A stretch of DNA of 64,000 bases from Gordonia hankookensis (GTDB lineage: Bacteria; Actinomycetota; Actinomycetes; Mycobacteriales; Mycobacteriaceae). A program made the translations under genes and the position numbers. How positions within the stretch are numbered: the first letter of the stretch is position 1; every line of letters begins with the position of its first letter. The notes under the pieces were generated by a model. The model had not been told where the DNA came from, did not search any database, and was given only the letters and a program-made list of their open reading frames with translations. Positions 45,099 through 53,321 of the stretch are shown here, in pieces. The stretch lies in contig NZ_JACWMS010000002.1 of assembly GCF_014673215.1 (NCBI RefSeq), positions 992,001 to 1,056,000 of the forward strand, given 5' to 3'.

Positions 45099-45737
45099 GT
45101 GGCACAACGCTCTTACCGCGGCCGCACGGTCGAGGAACGGCAGTCCGAACGCCGGGACAGGTTCATGTCCGCTGCGCTCGACGTCTTTGGTACCAGCGGC
45201 TACGACCGCGGTACCGTGTCGGCCATCTGCGCAGCCGCCAAGTTGTCCCGCAGGCAGTTCTACGAGTTGTTCGACACCCGCGAGGACCTGCTGATCGCGG
45301 CCTACGACATGATCCATGGCGAGGCGCGCTACGCCGTCCTCGAGGCGTTCGCGGACGTTGACGCGGAGGCCGGCATCGAGGAGCGCACCCGCGCGGCCGT
45401 GGGGGCGTTCTTCGACTCGGTCGCGACGGATCCCCGCCGCATGCGGATCGCGTTCGTCGAGGTCGGCGGCGTGAGCAGTCGGGTCGAGGCGCATCGCGTG
45501 CAGGCCCGGGAGCAGTGGACCGAGTTCTTCTCCGCCGCGGCCGCCGAGTTCACCGGATTGTCGGAGTCGGAGTTCGGGTTCACCTACGAGGCCGCCGCGT
45601 TCATCGGCGCACTGACCGAGGCCGGGCGTCTCTGGGCGAGCAGCCAACACCGGCCCGATCGGGACACCGTGGTGGAGATGTTGGTCGGCATCATTCTGTC
45701 CTTTGCCGCGGGCCGATCCACTCCGGAAGACCGCTGA
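45099..45737 (+). CDS. TetR-family transcriptional regulator (copy A)
   Basis: The 212-residue protein has an N-terminal TetR helix-turn-helix (about residues 18-65: AALDVFGTSGYDRGTVSAIC, KLSRRQFYELFDTREDLL) and a helical ligand-binding C-terminus. The C-terminal segment RIAFVEVGGVSSRVEAHR recurs almost unchanged in the TetR gene at 61027 (VAFVEIVGVSSRVEKHR), so the two are paralogues. The GTG start was chosen by the HTH position. A promoter with a large palindrome follows 9 bp after its stop. Ligand and targets are unknown. Confidence 0.9.
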   Translation: MAQRSYRGRTVEERQSERRDRFMSAALDVFGTSGYDRGTVSAICAAAKLSRRQFYELFDTREDLLIAAYDMIHGEARYAVLEAFADVDAEAGIEERTRAAVGAFFDSVATDPRRMRIAFVEVGGVSSRVEAHRVQAREQWTEFFSAAAAEFTGLSESEFGFTYEAAAFIGALTEAGRLWASSQHRPDRDTVVEMLVGIILSFAAGRSTPEDR

Positions 45738-45745
45738 CGCAGCAA

Positions 45746-45808
45746 TTGCCCACGCTGACCTGCCGTGCTACGTTCTGCGCAATGTGGAACACAGCGTTCT
45801 CACATTGC
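45746..45808 (+). promoter_or_regulatory. Promoter plus 30-bp operator with no recognisable downstream gene
   Basis: TTGCCC (45746-45751), 17 bp, extended -10 TGC-TACGTT (45766-45774). Over the start site lies an inverted repeat, GCAATGTG (45779-45786) and CACATTGC (45801-45808), with inner GAAC/GTTC. Reading on, only very short frames follow until the convergent DMT gene end at 45958. Confidence 0.6.
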
Positions 45809-45957
45809 CGGCTTCGCTGGTGACCACGGCGTGCCGACCCGCCTGAGCGCGGGAGGTCACGTCGGTCTGGGGGTCACCGGAGCGGTGTTCGGAGATCACT
45901 TCGGCGCCGCTCCGGTGACGGACTCGTCACCCGGTCCTGTCGCACCCCCGTCGTGCC

Positions 45958-46824
45958 TCACCCCTGGGGAACAGCGGGCGACGACGCCACGGTGACCGCA
46001 CCCGCGACCGCCGCGACGAATGCGATGACGGCCACCGTCCCCCAGCCGGCACGCGTGGTGTCGCCGAGCAGCGCGATGCCCACCGCACCCGGCACCACCG
46101 TCTCCCCGACCACGAGTGCGGCGGCGGCACCGTTGACCGAACCGGTCTGCAACGCCACGGTGAACAGGTAGAAGCCGCCCACACCGCACACGACGATCGC
46201 GTACGCGGCCGGATCGGTGAGCAGGTCGCCGACGGAGAACGGCTCGATGCCGTGCACTATCCGGACGGCGACGGCCATCAGCCCGAAGACGACACCGCCG
46301 AGCAGGCCGGCGACCACCGCGATGCGGGCCCCCATCACCATGACGATCGCCTGGCCGCCCACGATGAGCACGATCCCGAGGATCAGTACCGTCCAGTGCA
46401 GCCAGGCCCCGTCGTGGCCGTGACCCTCGTCGACGGAGGCCAGCGCGAGCACGACCAGCGCGACGATCACGACCGCGATGGCGATCTGGTCGCGGGTGCG
46501 TAAGCGGACATGAAGGATCACGGTCGCCAGGATCGCCGTCACGACGAGGTTCGCGCTGACGATCGTCTGCGCGAGGAACAACGGGATCTCCCGCGCCGCG
46601 ACGAGGTTCCCGATGAATCCGATGCCGTCGAAGACCAGACCGGCCAGGAACGAGACCGTGAGCATCGCAGCCACCGTCGACCGCAGGCTGGGAGCGTGCG
46701 ACTGTCCGGATTCGTCCGTGCCCATCGTCGGGTCCGCCACGCTCTGGGCGCCCCGGGCCTGCAGGACGGATGCGGTTCCGTAGCCGAGCGCAGCGACGAT
46801 GGCGGCGACGATGCCGATGATCAT
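45958..46824 (-). CDS. DMT-superfamily-like multispanning membrane protein, copy 1
   Basis: The 288-residue protein has about nine to ten hydrophobic helices, in the pattern of DMT/EamA-type transporters. It starts GIVAAIVAALGYGTASVLQA and has a conserved late segment QTGSVNGAAAALVVGETVVPGAVGI followed by LLGDTTRAGWG. It is a close tandem paralogue of the next gene (the same late segment reads QTGSVNGAAAALVVGQTVLP there). Substrate unknown. The 220 bp downstream to the TetR gene hold only the orphan promoter-operator. Confidence 0.8.
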   Translation of the reverse strand: MIIGIVAAIVAALGYGTASVLQARGAQSVADPTMGTDESGQSHAPSLRSTVAAMLTVSFLAGLVFDGIGFIGNLVAAREIPLFLAQTIVSANLVVTAILATVILHVRLRTRDQIAIAVVIVALVVLALASVDEGHGHDGAWLHWTVLILGIVLIVGGQAIVMVMGARIAVVAGLLGGVVFGLMAVAVRIVHGIEPFSVGDLLTDPAAYAIVVCGVGGFYLFTVALQTGSVNGAAAALVVGETVVPGAVGIALLGDTTRAGWGTVAVIAFVAAVAGAVTVASSPAVPQG

Positions 46825-46881
46825 CGGATCAGTATGTCGCGTTCCGGCGCGCGTGCTGAAACATCACGCCGCCACCGAAGG

Positions 46882-47820
46882 TCACCGCTGCCGTTCGACG
46901 TCGCGCTGGGTACGGCCGTAGCCTCTGGGCATGTTCGTGACATCGGCGGATTCGACCGCCGTGACCGCCCCCGAGGAGGCGAGGACGACGCCGCCCCCGA
47001 CTGCGGCGGTGAAGGCGACGATCGCGACCGGGCCCCAGCCCGCGCGCGTCACATCGCCCAGCAGCAGGATGCCGACCAGACCGGGAAGTACCGTCTGGCC
47101 CACCACCAGGGCGGCGGCCGCACCGTTGACCGAGCCCGTCTGCAACGCGACGGTGAACAGATAGAAGCCACAGATCCCGCTGAACAGCAACCCGTAGAGC
47201 GCCGGGTCGGTGAACAGGGCGCCGGGATGGAAGGGGTCGAGGCCGTCGAGGATGCGTGATGCCACCGCCATGACGCCGAAGACCGCACCGGCGATCAGCC
47301 CGGTGGCGGCGGCGATGTGCTTGTGCATCACCCGCATGACGACGATGCCCAGACCGAACAGGAGCGGGCCTGCCACCAGGACCGCCCAGTGCATCCAGCG
47401 TTCGTCGTCGACCCCCTCACGACCGGCGGACACCGCGAGCAGCACGAGTGACGCGATCACCACCGTCCCGGCGAGCCAGTCCCGCATGGTCAGCGACACG
47501 TGCAGGACGACCATCGCCAGCAACGCGGTCGCCACGAGTCGCGCGGAGATGATGGTCTGCGACAAGAACAACGGGATCAGCCGGGCCGACAGGATGGTGG
47601 AGATGAACCCGACGATGTCGAAGACGAATCCGATCAGGAACGGCACCGTGAGCATCGTCGCGACGGTGGACCGAAGCGACGGATGGGATTTCGACGATTT
47701 GCGGCGTTCTTCCCGGATCGCCGCACGCTGCGCGACCTGATCTGCCCCCAGCGCCTGCAACACTGCTGCCGCGGCGAACGCGAAGGAGCCGATCACCGCG
47801 ATGACGATGCCCGTGGTCAT
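46882..47820 (-). CDS. DMT-superfamily-like multispanning membrane protein, copy 2
   Basis: The 312-residue paralogue of copy 1 has the same helix count, start (GIVIAVIGSFAFAAAAVLQALGADQ), internal basic loop (REERRKSSKSHPSLRSTVAT) and late QTGSVNGAAAALVVGQ segment. The two lie 57 bp apart on one strand and are probably co-transcribed. A heterodimeric transporter, as in some DMT pairs, is possible but not shown. Confidence 0.8.
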   Translation of the reverse strand: MTTGIVIAVIGSFAFAAAAVLQALGADQVAQRAAIREERRKSSKSHPSLRSTVATMLTVPFLIGFVFDIVGFISTILSARLIPLFLSQTIISARLVATALLAMVVLHVSLTMRDWLAGTVVIASLVLLAVSAGREGVDDERWMHWAVLVAGPLLFGLGIVVMRVMHKHIAAATGLIAGAVFGVMAVASRILDGLDPFHPGALFTDPALYGLLFSGICGFYLFTVALQTGSVNGAAAALVVGQTVLPGLVGILLLGDVTRAGWGPVAIVAFTAAVGGGVVLASSGAVTAVESADVTNMPRGYGRTQRDVERQR

Positions 47821-47847
47821 CCGAGGGTGACTATCCCGTGTGCCGGA

Positions 47848-49104
47848 TCATCGGGGCTCGAGCACGTCGGCGCCCACGAACCGTGCGAGCTCCGGCGGGA
47901 GCTTCACCGAGCCATCGGGCTGCTGGTGATTCTCCAGGATCGCGACAATCCAGCGGGTGGTCGCGAGGGTGCCGTTCAGCGTCGCCGCGATCTGCGGTTT
48001 GCCGTTCTCGTCCCGGTAGCGGATGGACAGTCGTCGCGCCTGGAAGGTCGTGCAGTTCGACGTCGAGGTCAGCTCGCGGTAGGTGTTCTGTGTCGGCACC
48101 CATGCCTCGCAGTCGTACTTGCGGGCGGCCGACGAGCCGAGATCCCCACCGGCGACGTCGATCACCCGGTAGGGGACGTCGATGGCGGCGAGCATGTCCC
48201 GCTCCCACCCGAGCAGCTTCTGATGCTCGGCCGGGGCCTCCTCGGGCCTGCAGTAGATGAAGCCCTCGACCTTGTCGAACTGATGGACCCGGATGATCCC
48301 TCGGGTGTCCTTGCCGTAGCTGCCGGCTTCCCGACGGAAGCAACTCGACCAGCCCGCATAGCGTTTCGGACCGTCGGCGAGGTCGATGATCTCGTCCGAG
48401 TGGTAACCGGCCATCGGCACCTCCGACGTGCCGACCAGATAGAGGTCGTCGTCTGCGAGGTGATAGACCTCGTCGGCGTGGGCCCCGAGAAAACCGGTGC
48501 CGCCCATGATCTCCGGCCGCACCAGGACCGGCGGGATCATCAGGGTGAAGCCGTTCGCCACCGCCTTCTGCGCGGCCATGTTGAGCAGTCCGAGCTGGAG
48601 CAGGGCGCCCTGACCGGTCAGGAAGTAGAAGCGCGACCCGGACACCTTGGCCCCGCGCTCCATGTCGATGAGCCCCAGCGACTCCCCGAGTTCCAGGTGG
48701 TCCTTCGGGTCGTCGATCGTGCGCGGTTCACCGACGTGCTCGAGCACCACGTAGTCGTCCTCGCCACCGGCAGGGGCGCCGTCCTCGACGAGGTTGGAGA
48801 TCGCGCGGTGCGCGGTCGTCGCCGCCTCGTCGGCCGCATGCTGGCGGCCGACCGCGGCCTTCACCTGCTCGGCGAGGTCCTTGCCCTTGGCCAGCAGCGC
48901 GGCCTTCTCGTCACCCTGCGCCTTGCCGACCTGCTTGCCGAGTGCCTTCTGCTCGGACCGCAGCGTGTCGGCCTCGACGATGGCCGACCGTCGCGTTGCG
49001 TCGGCGTCGAGCAGGGCGTCGACCAGGCCGGGATCCTCGCCCCTCGTCCGCTGCGAGGCTCGCACGAGGTCGGGGTTCTCACGAAGAATCTTGAGGTCGA
49101 TCAC
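47848..49104 (-). CDS. serS: Seryl-tRNA synthetase
   Basis: The 418-residue class II synthetase charges tRNA-Ser. The N-terminal antiparallel coiled-coil arm spans about residues 28-105 (Leu/Ala/Lys/Glu-rich, [16 protein letters not shown]). The catalytic core follows, with motif 2 in [21 protein letters not shown] and motif 3 in [18 protein letters not shown]. The GTG start at 49104 begins [15 protein letters not shown], the usual SerS N-terminus; the much longer open frame upstream is a shadow of the SGNH gene. Syntenic with Rv3834c. Confidence 0.98.
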   Translation of the reverse strand: MIDLKILRENPDLVRASQRTRGEDPGLVDALLDADATRRSAIVEADTLRSEQKALGKQVGKAQGDEKAALLAKGKDLAEQVKAAVGRQHAADEAATTAHRAISNLVEDGAPAGGEDDYVVLEHVGEPRTIDDPKDHLELGESLGLIDMERGAKVSGSRFYFLTGQGALLQLGLLNMAAQKAVANGFTLMIPPVLVRPEIMGGTGFLGAHADEVYHLADDDLYLVGTSEVPMAGYHSDEIIDLADGPKRYAGWSSCFRREAGSYGKDTRGIIRVHQFDKVEGFIYCRPEEAPAEHQKLLGWERDMLAAIDVPYRVIDVAGGDLGSSAARKYDCEAWVPTQNTYRELTSTSNCTTFQARRLSIRYRDENGKPQIAATLNGTLATTRWIVAILENHQQPDGSVKLPPELARFVGADVLEPR

Positions 49105-49239
49105 GTATGAAACCCTACTTGAGGTGTGGTTGCGGCCGTAACGGAGTCGCGCCGCCCACCGATCCTCATCACGACACCTCGCGCCCCGCACTCGCCCGGC
49201 GCTCCTCCAGTTCCGCCCGGTCCGGAAAGGACTCCCCTC

Positions 49240-50172
49240 ATGCACGTGACCCGTGCGTTCGTCACGCGTGCCGCGACCGTCGCGGCTTCTCTGGTGACCG
49301 TCGCGATCGTCGCCGCGGGGATGGCGGTCGTCGAGTTCAGCAGTCCCGACGTGGAGGCATCTGCGGCGCGCGCCGAGCGCCCGACGTCTGCCGGGAATCC
49401 GGCGGCGAAGTATGTGGCCTTGGGGAGTTCGTACGCGGCCGGTCCCGGCGCCACCCGGCTGGTGGACCGACGGTGTCTGCGGACCGCGGACAATTACCCG
49501 CACCGGGTGGCCGCCGCCCGCGGTCTGTCGCTCACCGATGTCACCTGTTCCGGGGCGACGACGGCGAACATCCTCCGTACACCCCAATACCCGTACGCCG
49601 ACGTCCCGCAGATCACCGCGGTCACCCCGGACACCGATCTGGTCACCGTCACCATCGGCGGCAACGACCTGGGCTACATCAGCCGAGTCGCCGCCCAGGG
49701 CTGCGCGAACACGGTCGCCAATCTGACGCGCGGCAGCGTGATCAGCGGTTGCCGCGCCCGTGCACGCGTCCGGCCGGAGCCTTCTGCCGATGCCTATACG
49801 GCGGTCGAGCACGCAATCGTCGAGATCGTCTCGCAGGTACGGTCCCGCGCACCGCGTGCCAAGGTCGTGCTCGTCGACTATCCGCCTCTGATCGATCCGC
49901 ATGCACCGCAGTGCAGTCGGATTCCATTGACCGCCGGCCAATCCGCCGAGACCGTCCGCGTCCACGACGGGCTGGTCGCCGCGACCGCACGCGCCGCCCG
50001 CGTCTCCGGGTCCACGCTGGTGACCGCGTCGAAGACCGGCGCCGCGCACACGGCGTGCTCGTCGCAACCGTGGCTGTCCGGCTTCGAGCCGCCCGCGCCC
50101 TACCATCCGACGGAACTCGGCAAATCGGGTGTTGCACAACTGGTTCTACGGGCGCTGAACCGGGCCGGCTGA
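49240..50172 (+). CDS. Secreted SGNH/GDSL-type esterase
   Basis: The 310-residue exported hydrolase has a signal peptide (residues about 1-38), then SGNH blocks: block I as [10 protein letters not shown] (GDS replaced by GSS, nucleophile Ser retained), block [12 protein letters not shown], and block V near PYHPTELGK with the Asp/His pair represented by xPxH. Typical relatives are secreted lipases or carbohydrate esterases with disulfides; six or more Cys are present (C-L-R, VTCSG, QGCA, SGC, QCS, TACS). ATG 49240 has GGAAAGGA about 9 nt upstream. The 36-bp repeat array follows its stop. Confidence 0.87.
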   Translation: MHVTRAFVTRAATVAASLVTVAIVAAGMAVVEFSSPDVEASAARAERPTSAGNPAAKYVALGSSYAAGPGATRLVDRRCLRTADNYPHRVAAARGLSLTDVTCSGATTANILRTPQYPYADVPQITAVTPDTDLVTVTIGGNDLGYISRVAAQGCANTVANLTRGSVISGCRARARVRPEPSADAYTAVEHAIVEIVSQVRSRAPRAKVVLVDYPPLIDPHAPQCSRIPLTAGQSAETVRVHDGLVAATARAARVSGSTLVTASKTGAAHTACSSQPWLSGFEPPAPYHPTELGKSGVAQLVLRALNRAG

Positions 50173-50179
50173 CGGGCGG

Positions 50180-50220
50180 GGTCTCGATACGCCACTCGCA
50201 AGCTCGTGGCTACTCGACCA
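50180..50220. repeat. Dispersed palindromic element, intergenic copy
   Basis: It begins GGTCTCGATACG and ends CTACTCGACCA, the same ends as the three copies inside pks13. The centre (CCACTCGCAAGCTCGTGG) differs but keeps CCAC/GTGG pairing. It begins 8 bp after the SGNH stop and runs into the tandem array. Confidence 0.85.
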
Positions 50221-50514
50221 ACAGGAACGGCCCGCACACTCGCGGCCACCCGACCAACAGGAACGGCCCGCACGCTCGTGGCTACTCGACCAACGGGAAC
50301 GGCCCGCACACTCGCGGCCACCCGACCAACAGGAACGGCCCGCACACTCGCGGCCACCCGACCAACAGGAACGGCCCGCACACTCGCGGCCACCCGACCA
50401 ACAGGAACGGCCCACACACTCGCGGCCACCCGACCAACAGGAACGGCCCACACACTCGCGACCACCCGACCAACAGGAACGGCCCACACACTCGTGGCCA
50501 CCCGACCAGCGGTA
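50215..50514. repeat. 36-bp tandem repeat array (8 full units plus a partial)
   Basis: Units start at 50215, 50251, 50287, 50323, 50359, 50395, 50431 and 50467, each beginning CGACCAACAGGAACGGCCC and ending with a CTCG[CT]GGC[CT]AC-type stretch. A few positions vary (ACAGG/ACGGG, CCGCAC/CCACAC, CGCGG/CGTGG). The ninth copy breaks off after CGACCA. There are no non-repeated spacers. Confidence 0.95.
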
Positions 50515-50527
50515 GGGCCGGCCCCGG

Positions 50528-50959
50528 TCACCCGGCCGGGCGCTCCCAGAATCGGACATAGTCGGTGCGGCCGAACATCTGGGCGGCGTCGTGCGCCGAC
50601 GGCGTGCCCGCATGGGGGTCGGCACCGGCCCGGACCAGTAGCTCCACCACGTCGTCGTGCCCCTTGAACACCGCACCGGCCAGCGGCGTCTGTCCCTTGT
50701 CATTGGCGACGTCCGCGTCCGCGCCGTGGTCGAGCAATGCGGTCACCGCGGGCGCCGAGCCGTGGTAGGCGGCGAGCATCAGCAACGAATCCCCCGCCTG
50801 GTTCCGCAGATCGACGGGCACACCGGCCTCCAGGTAGGCCCGCAATGTCTCGGCATCGCCTGCCCGGGCCATGTCGAAGAGTCGACCCGCCAGTTCGGCG
50901 ACGTCGTCGGGGACCTCGGCGCGGGACTCGTTCGGGTGGTCGGGATCGTCGGGGGTCAC
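50528..50959 (-). CDS. Ankyrin-repeat protein
   Basis: The 143-residue protein has three to four ankyrin repeats: AGDAETLRAYLEAGVPVDLRN, AGDSLLMLAAYHGSAPAV, LLDHGADADVANDKGQTPLA and GHDDVVELLVRAGADPHAG. Small bacterial ankyrin proteins usually bind another protein; the partner is unknown. The start is GTG at 50959 (VTPDDPDHPNE), since the longer frame upstream overlaps the divergent septum-formation gene. Its 3' end abuts the 36-bp repeat array. Confidence 0.88.
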   Translation of the reverse strand: MTPDDPDHPNESRAEVPDDVAELAGRLFDMARAGDAETLRAYLEAGVPVDLRNQAGDSLLMLAAYHGSAPAVTALLDHGADADVANDKGQTPLAGAVFKGHDDVVELLVRAGADPHAGTPSAHDAAQMFGRTDYVRFWERPAG

Positions 50960-51065
50960 GGGCGTGAGTCTAGTGGCGCATTTCCGGCGCCATACGATCC
51001 TCGCCGCTCGGCAGCGGTGCGGCGGGGGTACTGCACCCTCCCGACAACAGGCATGATGGATCCCG

Positions 51066-52286
51066 ATGAACGACGACGACCCCACCCCCGACGACGCCGA
51101 CGACTGGGTGCGCCTACCCGGCGACGACGACACCGACCGTGTGGACGTCGTCGACGATTCCCCAGGTGAGGGGCGCTCGACCGGTGCCGACGACCACCAG
51201 GACGAAGCGACGAAACCGAGCGGGTGGCTGACCACCATGCTGGCCCACCCCACGCGCGTGGTGTTGTCGGCGGTGGTGATCGGCGCGATCGTGGCCGGCG
51301 GGATCGCGCTCGCGCTGGGGGTCTTCAACGACAGCGGCAGCGTCGGCGGGACCGACATCGGTGAGAACGAACGGATCGCCCAGAACGCCTTCACGAAGTC
51401 GGTGACCGGGGACTGCCTCGATTGGCCCGCCGGTGACCCCGGTAACCCGAGCAAGGTCGGCTGCGATCAGAAACACCGGTTCGAAGTGGCCGGACCGCTG
51501 GACACCGCAGTGCTGCCCGGCTCCGAGTTCGGCGAATCCGCGGTGTGGCCGGGCACCGAACGATTCGCCGCGATCCGCGACGAACAGTGCCCGGTGATCG
51601 TCGACCAGTACCTGGACGGACGGCTCGATCCGCAGGGACGGTTCTCGGTCGGCATGATGTACCCGTCGCAGGTGCAGTGGGACAAGGGCGCCCGCGAACT
51701 GCGCTGCGGGGTCCAGCAGACCGGTAAGGACGGTGCACCGGAACAGTTCGTCGGCCGGGTCGCCGACCAGGATCAGTCCTTCCAGTGGCCCGCCGGCACC
51801 TGCATCGGGATCGACCGTGCCACCAAGAAGCCGACCGGGACCACGGTCAACTGCACCGAGGCACACGCGTTCCAGACGACCGGCACGGTCTCCCTCGCGC
51901 CGCGGTTCGGGGATCGGCTCTCGGGCAAACCGTGGCCGGCCGCCCAACAGCAGAACGACTACCTGCAGTCCATCTGCCCGGTCCAGGCGAACAGATTCCT
52001 CGGCGGCAAGAACAAGCTCGATGCGACCACCCTGAACGTGCAGTGGTCGGTGCTGTCGGAGCCGAGTTGGCTCGCCGGCAGCCGAACGGTCGTCTGCTAC
52101 CTGGGACTTCCCGACGGCGGCGGGTTCGCCACCTTGGTCGGCGATGCCCGATCCACCCTACTCATCAACGGCAAACTGCCGGTCCCGCCACCGGCGGCTC
52201 CCCCTGGCCGGGCGTTGCCGACACCGGTTCCGCTGCCGCCCGGCGTGGAGCCCAATCCGATCGAGACGCCCGCTCCGGCGGGGTGA
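51066..52286 (+). CDS. Septum-formation-domain membrane protein (Rv3835-like)
   Basis: The 406-residue protein has an acidic N-terminal cytoplasmic tail (about residues 1-60, many Asp), one membrane helix (about 63-90) and an extracytoplasmic part with two related Cys-containing repeats: VTGDCLDWPAG then GCDQKHRFEVAGPL, and AGTCIGIDRATK then NCTEAHAFQTTGTV. The tail is Pro-rich. This is the septum-formation family, named from Streptomyces proteins; actual function in division is unproven. It overlaps no gene but lies 4 bp before the zincin gene, matching Rv3835-Rv3836. Confidence 0.82.
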   Translation: MNDDDPTPDDADDWVRLPGDDDTDRVDVVDDSPGEGRSTGADDHQDEATKPSGWLTTMLAHPTRVVLSAVVIGAIVAGGIALALGVFNDSGSVGGTDIGENERIAQNAFTKSVTGDCLDWPAGDPGNPSKVGCDQKHRFEVAGPLDTAVLPGSEFGESAVWPGTERFAAIRDEQCPVIVDQYLDGRLDPQGRFSVGMMYPSQVQWDKGARELRCGVQQTGKDGAPEQFVGRVADQDQSFQWPAGTCIGIDRATKKPTGTTVNCTEAHAFQTTGTVSLAPRFGDRLSGKPWPAAQQQNDYLQSICPVQANRFLGGKNKLDATTLNVQWSVLSEPSWLAGSRTVVCYLGLPDGGGFATLVGDARSTLLINGKLPVPPPAAPPGRALPTPVPLPPGVEPNPIETPAPAG

Positions 52287-52290
52287 CCCG

Positions 52291-52641
52291 ATGCCGATCC
52301 GGATGTCCGACGACGAGTTCGACGGGCTGGTGTCCGATGCTCTCGACACCATCCCGTCGGAGTTGACCGACAACATGTCGAATGTGGTGATCCTCGTCGA
52401 GGCACACAACACCGAGGAACCCAGCATCCTCGGCCTCTACCACGGCGTCGCGCTCACCATGCGAGACCACGAATACGGCGGTTATCTGCCGGACACCATC
52501 ACCATCTACCGCGAACCGATCCTCGCGATGTGCCGCGACCGGGACGAGGTGGTCCGTGAGGTCGCCGTGACCGTCATCCACGAGATCGCCCACCATTTCG
52601 GCATCGACGACGCCTGGCTGCACGCCAACGGCTGGGGCTGA
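52291..52641 (+). CDS. Zincin-type metallopeptidase family protein (Rv3836-like)
   Basis: The 116-residue protein has a minimal zincin with the active-site helix VIHEIAHHFGIDD (HExxH plus a third ligand three residues on, in the HxxxHFGID form), preceded by GLYHGVALTMRDHEYGGYLPD and TITIYREPI. This small family (formerly DUF1025) is widespread in actinobacteria with no known substrate. The ATG is 4 bp after the septum-formation gene stop, so the two are one transcript. Converges with the phosphatase gene. Confidence 0.9.
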   Translation: MPIRMSDDEFDGLVSDALDTIPSELTDNMSNVVILVEAHNTEEPSILGLYHGVALTMRDHEYGGYLPDTITIYREPILAMCRDRDEVVREVAVTVIHEIAHHFGIDDAWLHANGWG

Positions 52642-52658
52642 GGGGCCAGGCCGAGCGA

Positions 52659-53321
52659 TCAGCCCATCGGATCGGTCACGAGGGGTTCGTCGACCGTCGG
52701 ACCGAACGGACCGGTGACCGCTCCCCAACGGTGCAGCCGCCACAGTCCGTCGACGTACTCGAGTTCGATGCTGCCGGTGTTCTGCAGATGCGTACTCGCG
52801 GCGAACGTCGGGTCGACACCGGCGAGCCGTGCCGCGATCAACCGGATCGCGGCGCCATGACTGACCACGTAGACATCGCGCTGATCGGGACCGACCAGGT
52901 GCCTGCTGGTGAGATCGTCGATCACCGGCAGATAGCGTTCGTAGACCATCGCGAGTGATTCGCCGCCCGGGAGCCGCGCCTCGATGTCCCCCTGGTGCCA
53001 CCGTTCGACGATCTCCTTGAACACGCCGTGGGCGTCGTCGTCGGAGCGGTCCTCGAGATCACCGACCTGGACCTCGTGTATGCCGGCTGCGACGTCGGGG
53101 GCGGTTCCCCACACCGATCCGATCAACTCGGCGGTCTGCTGGGCACGCCGCGCCACCGAACTGACCAGGACCACCCGATCGCCGGGTGTGTGCTCCAGCG
53201 CGAATCGCACGCCCTGACGACCGCCGAAATCCGTGAGGCCTGCGCCGGGCAGCGCGGTGTCGAGTCGCCGCATCACGTTCGAGGTCGTCTCGCCGTGCCG
53301 AACCAGGTGCAGCCGCGTCAC
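52659..53321 (-). CDS. Histidine phosphatase (phosphoglycerate-mutase-like)
   Basis: The 220-residue protein begins with the catalytic RHG motif VTRLHLVRHGETTSN, then SSVARRAQQTAEL and the second catalytic His in VVSHGAAIRLIAARL. The family includes acid phosphatases and mutases; the substrate cannot be told from sequence. The GTG start shares one base with the pheA stop (TAGTG), so they are translationally coupled. Orthologous by position to Rv3837c. Confidence 0.9.
   Translation of the reverse strand: MTRLHLVRHGETTSNVMRRLDTALPGAGLTDFGGRQGVRFALEHTPGDRVVLVSSVARRAQQTAELIGSVWGTAPDVAAGIHEVQVGDLEDRSDDDAHGVFKEIVERWHQGDIEARLPGGESLAMVYERYLPVIDDLTSRHLVGPDQRDVYVVSHGAAIRLIAARLAGVDPTFAASTHLQNTGSIELEYVDGLWRLHRWGAVTGPFGPTVDEPLVTDPMG

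Larger units (their letters stand above)
50173..50527. other. 355-bp intergenic region filled by repeats
   Basis: The region separates the convergent SGNH and ankyrin genes. Almost all of it is the dispersed palindromic element plus eight tandem 36-bp units. Several frames stay open because the period is a multiple of three; no coding role is supported. Confidence 0.8.

Noticed and set aside
45765-45995. Small plus-strand gene after the orphan promoter
   Set aside because: The 76-codon frame begins before the predicted transcription start, has no ribosome-binding site and overlaps the end of the convergent membrane-protein gene.
47848-50139. 763-residue version of seryl-tRNA synthetase
   Set aside because: The extra 345 codons are antisense to the SGNH esterase gene; the normal SerS N-terminus begins at GTG 49104.
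50215-50514. CRISPR-like array (36-bp periodicity)
   Set aside because: The 36-bp units abut directly with no unique spacers and no cas genes are near; it is a tandem repeat.
50206-50667. Open frames across the 36-bp array encoding a repetitive Thr/Arg/Ala protein
   Set aside because: The 36-bp period keeps several frames on both strands open at once, so openness is not evidence of coding; the frame also runs antisense into the ankyrin gene.
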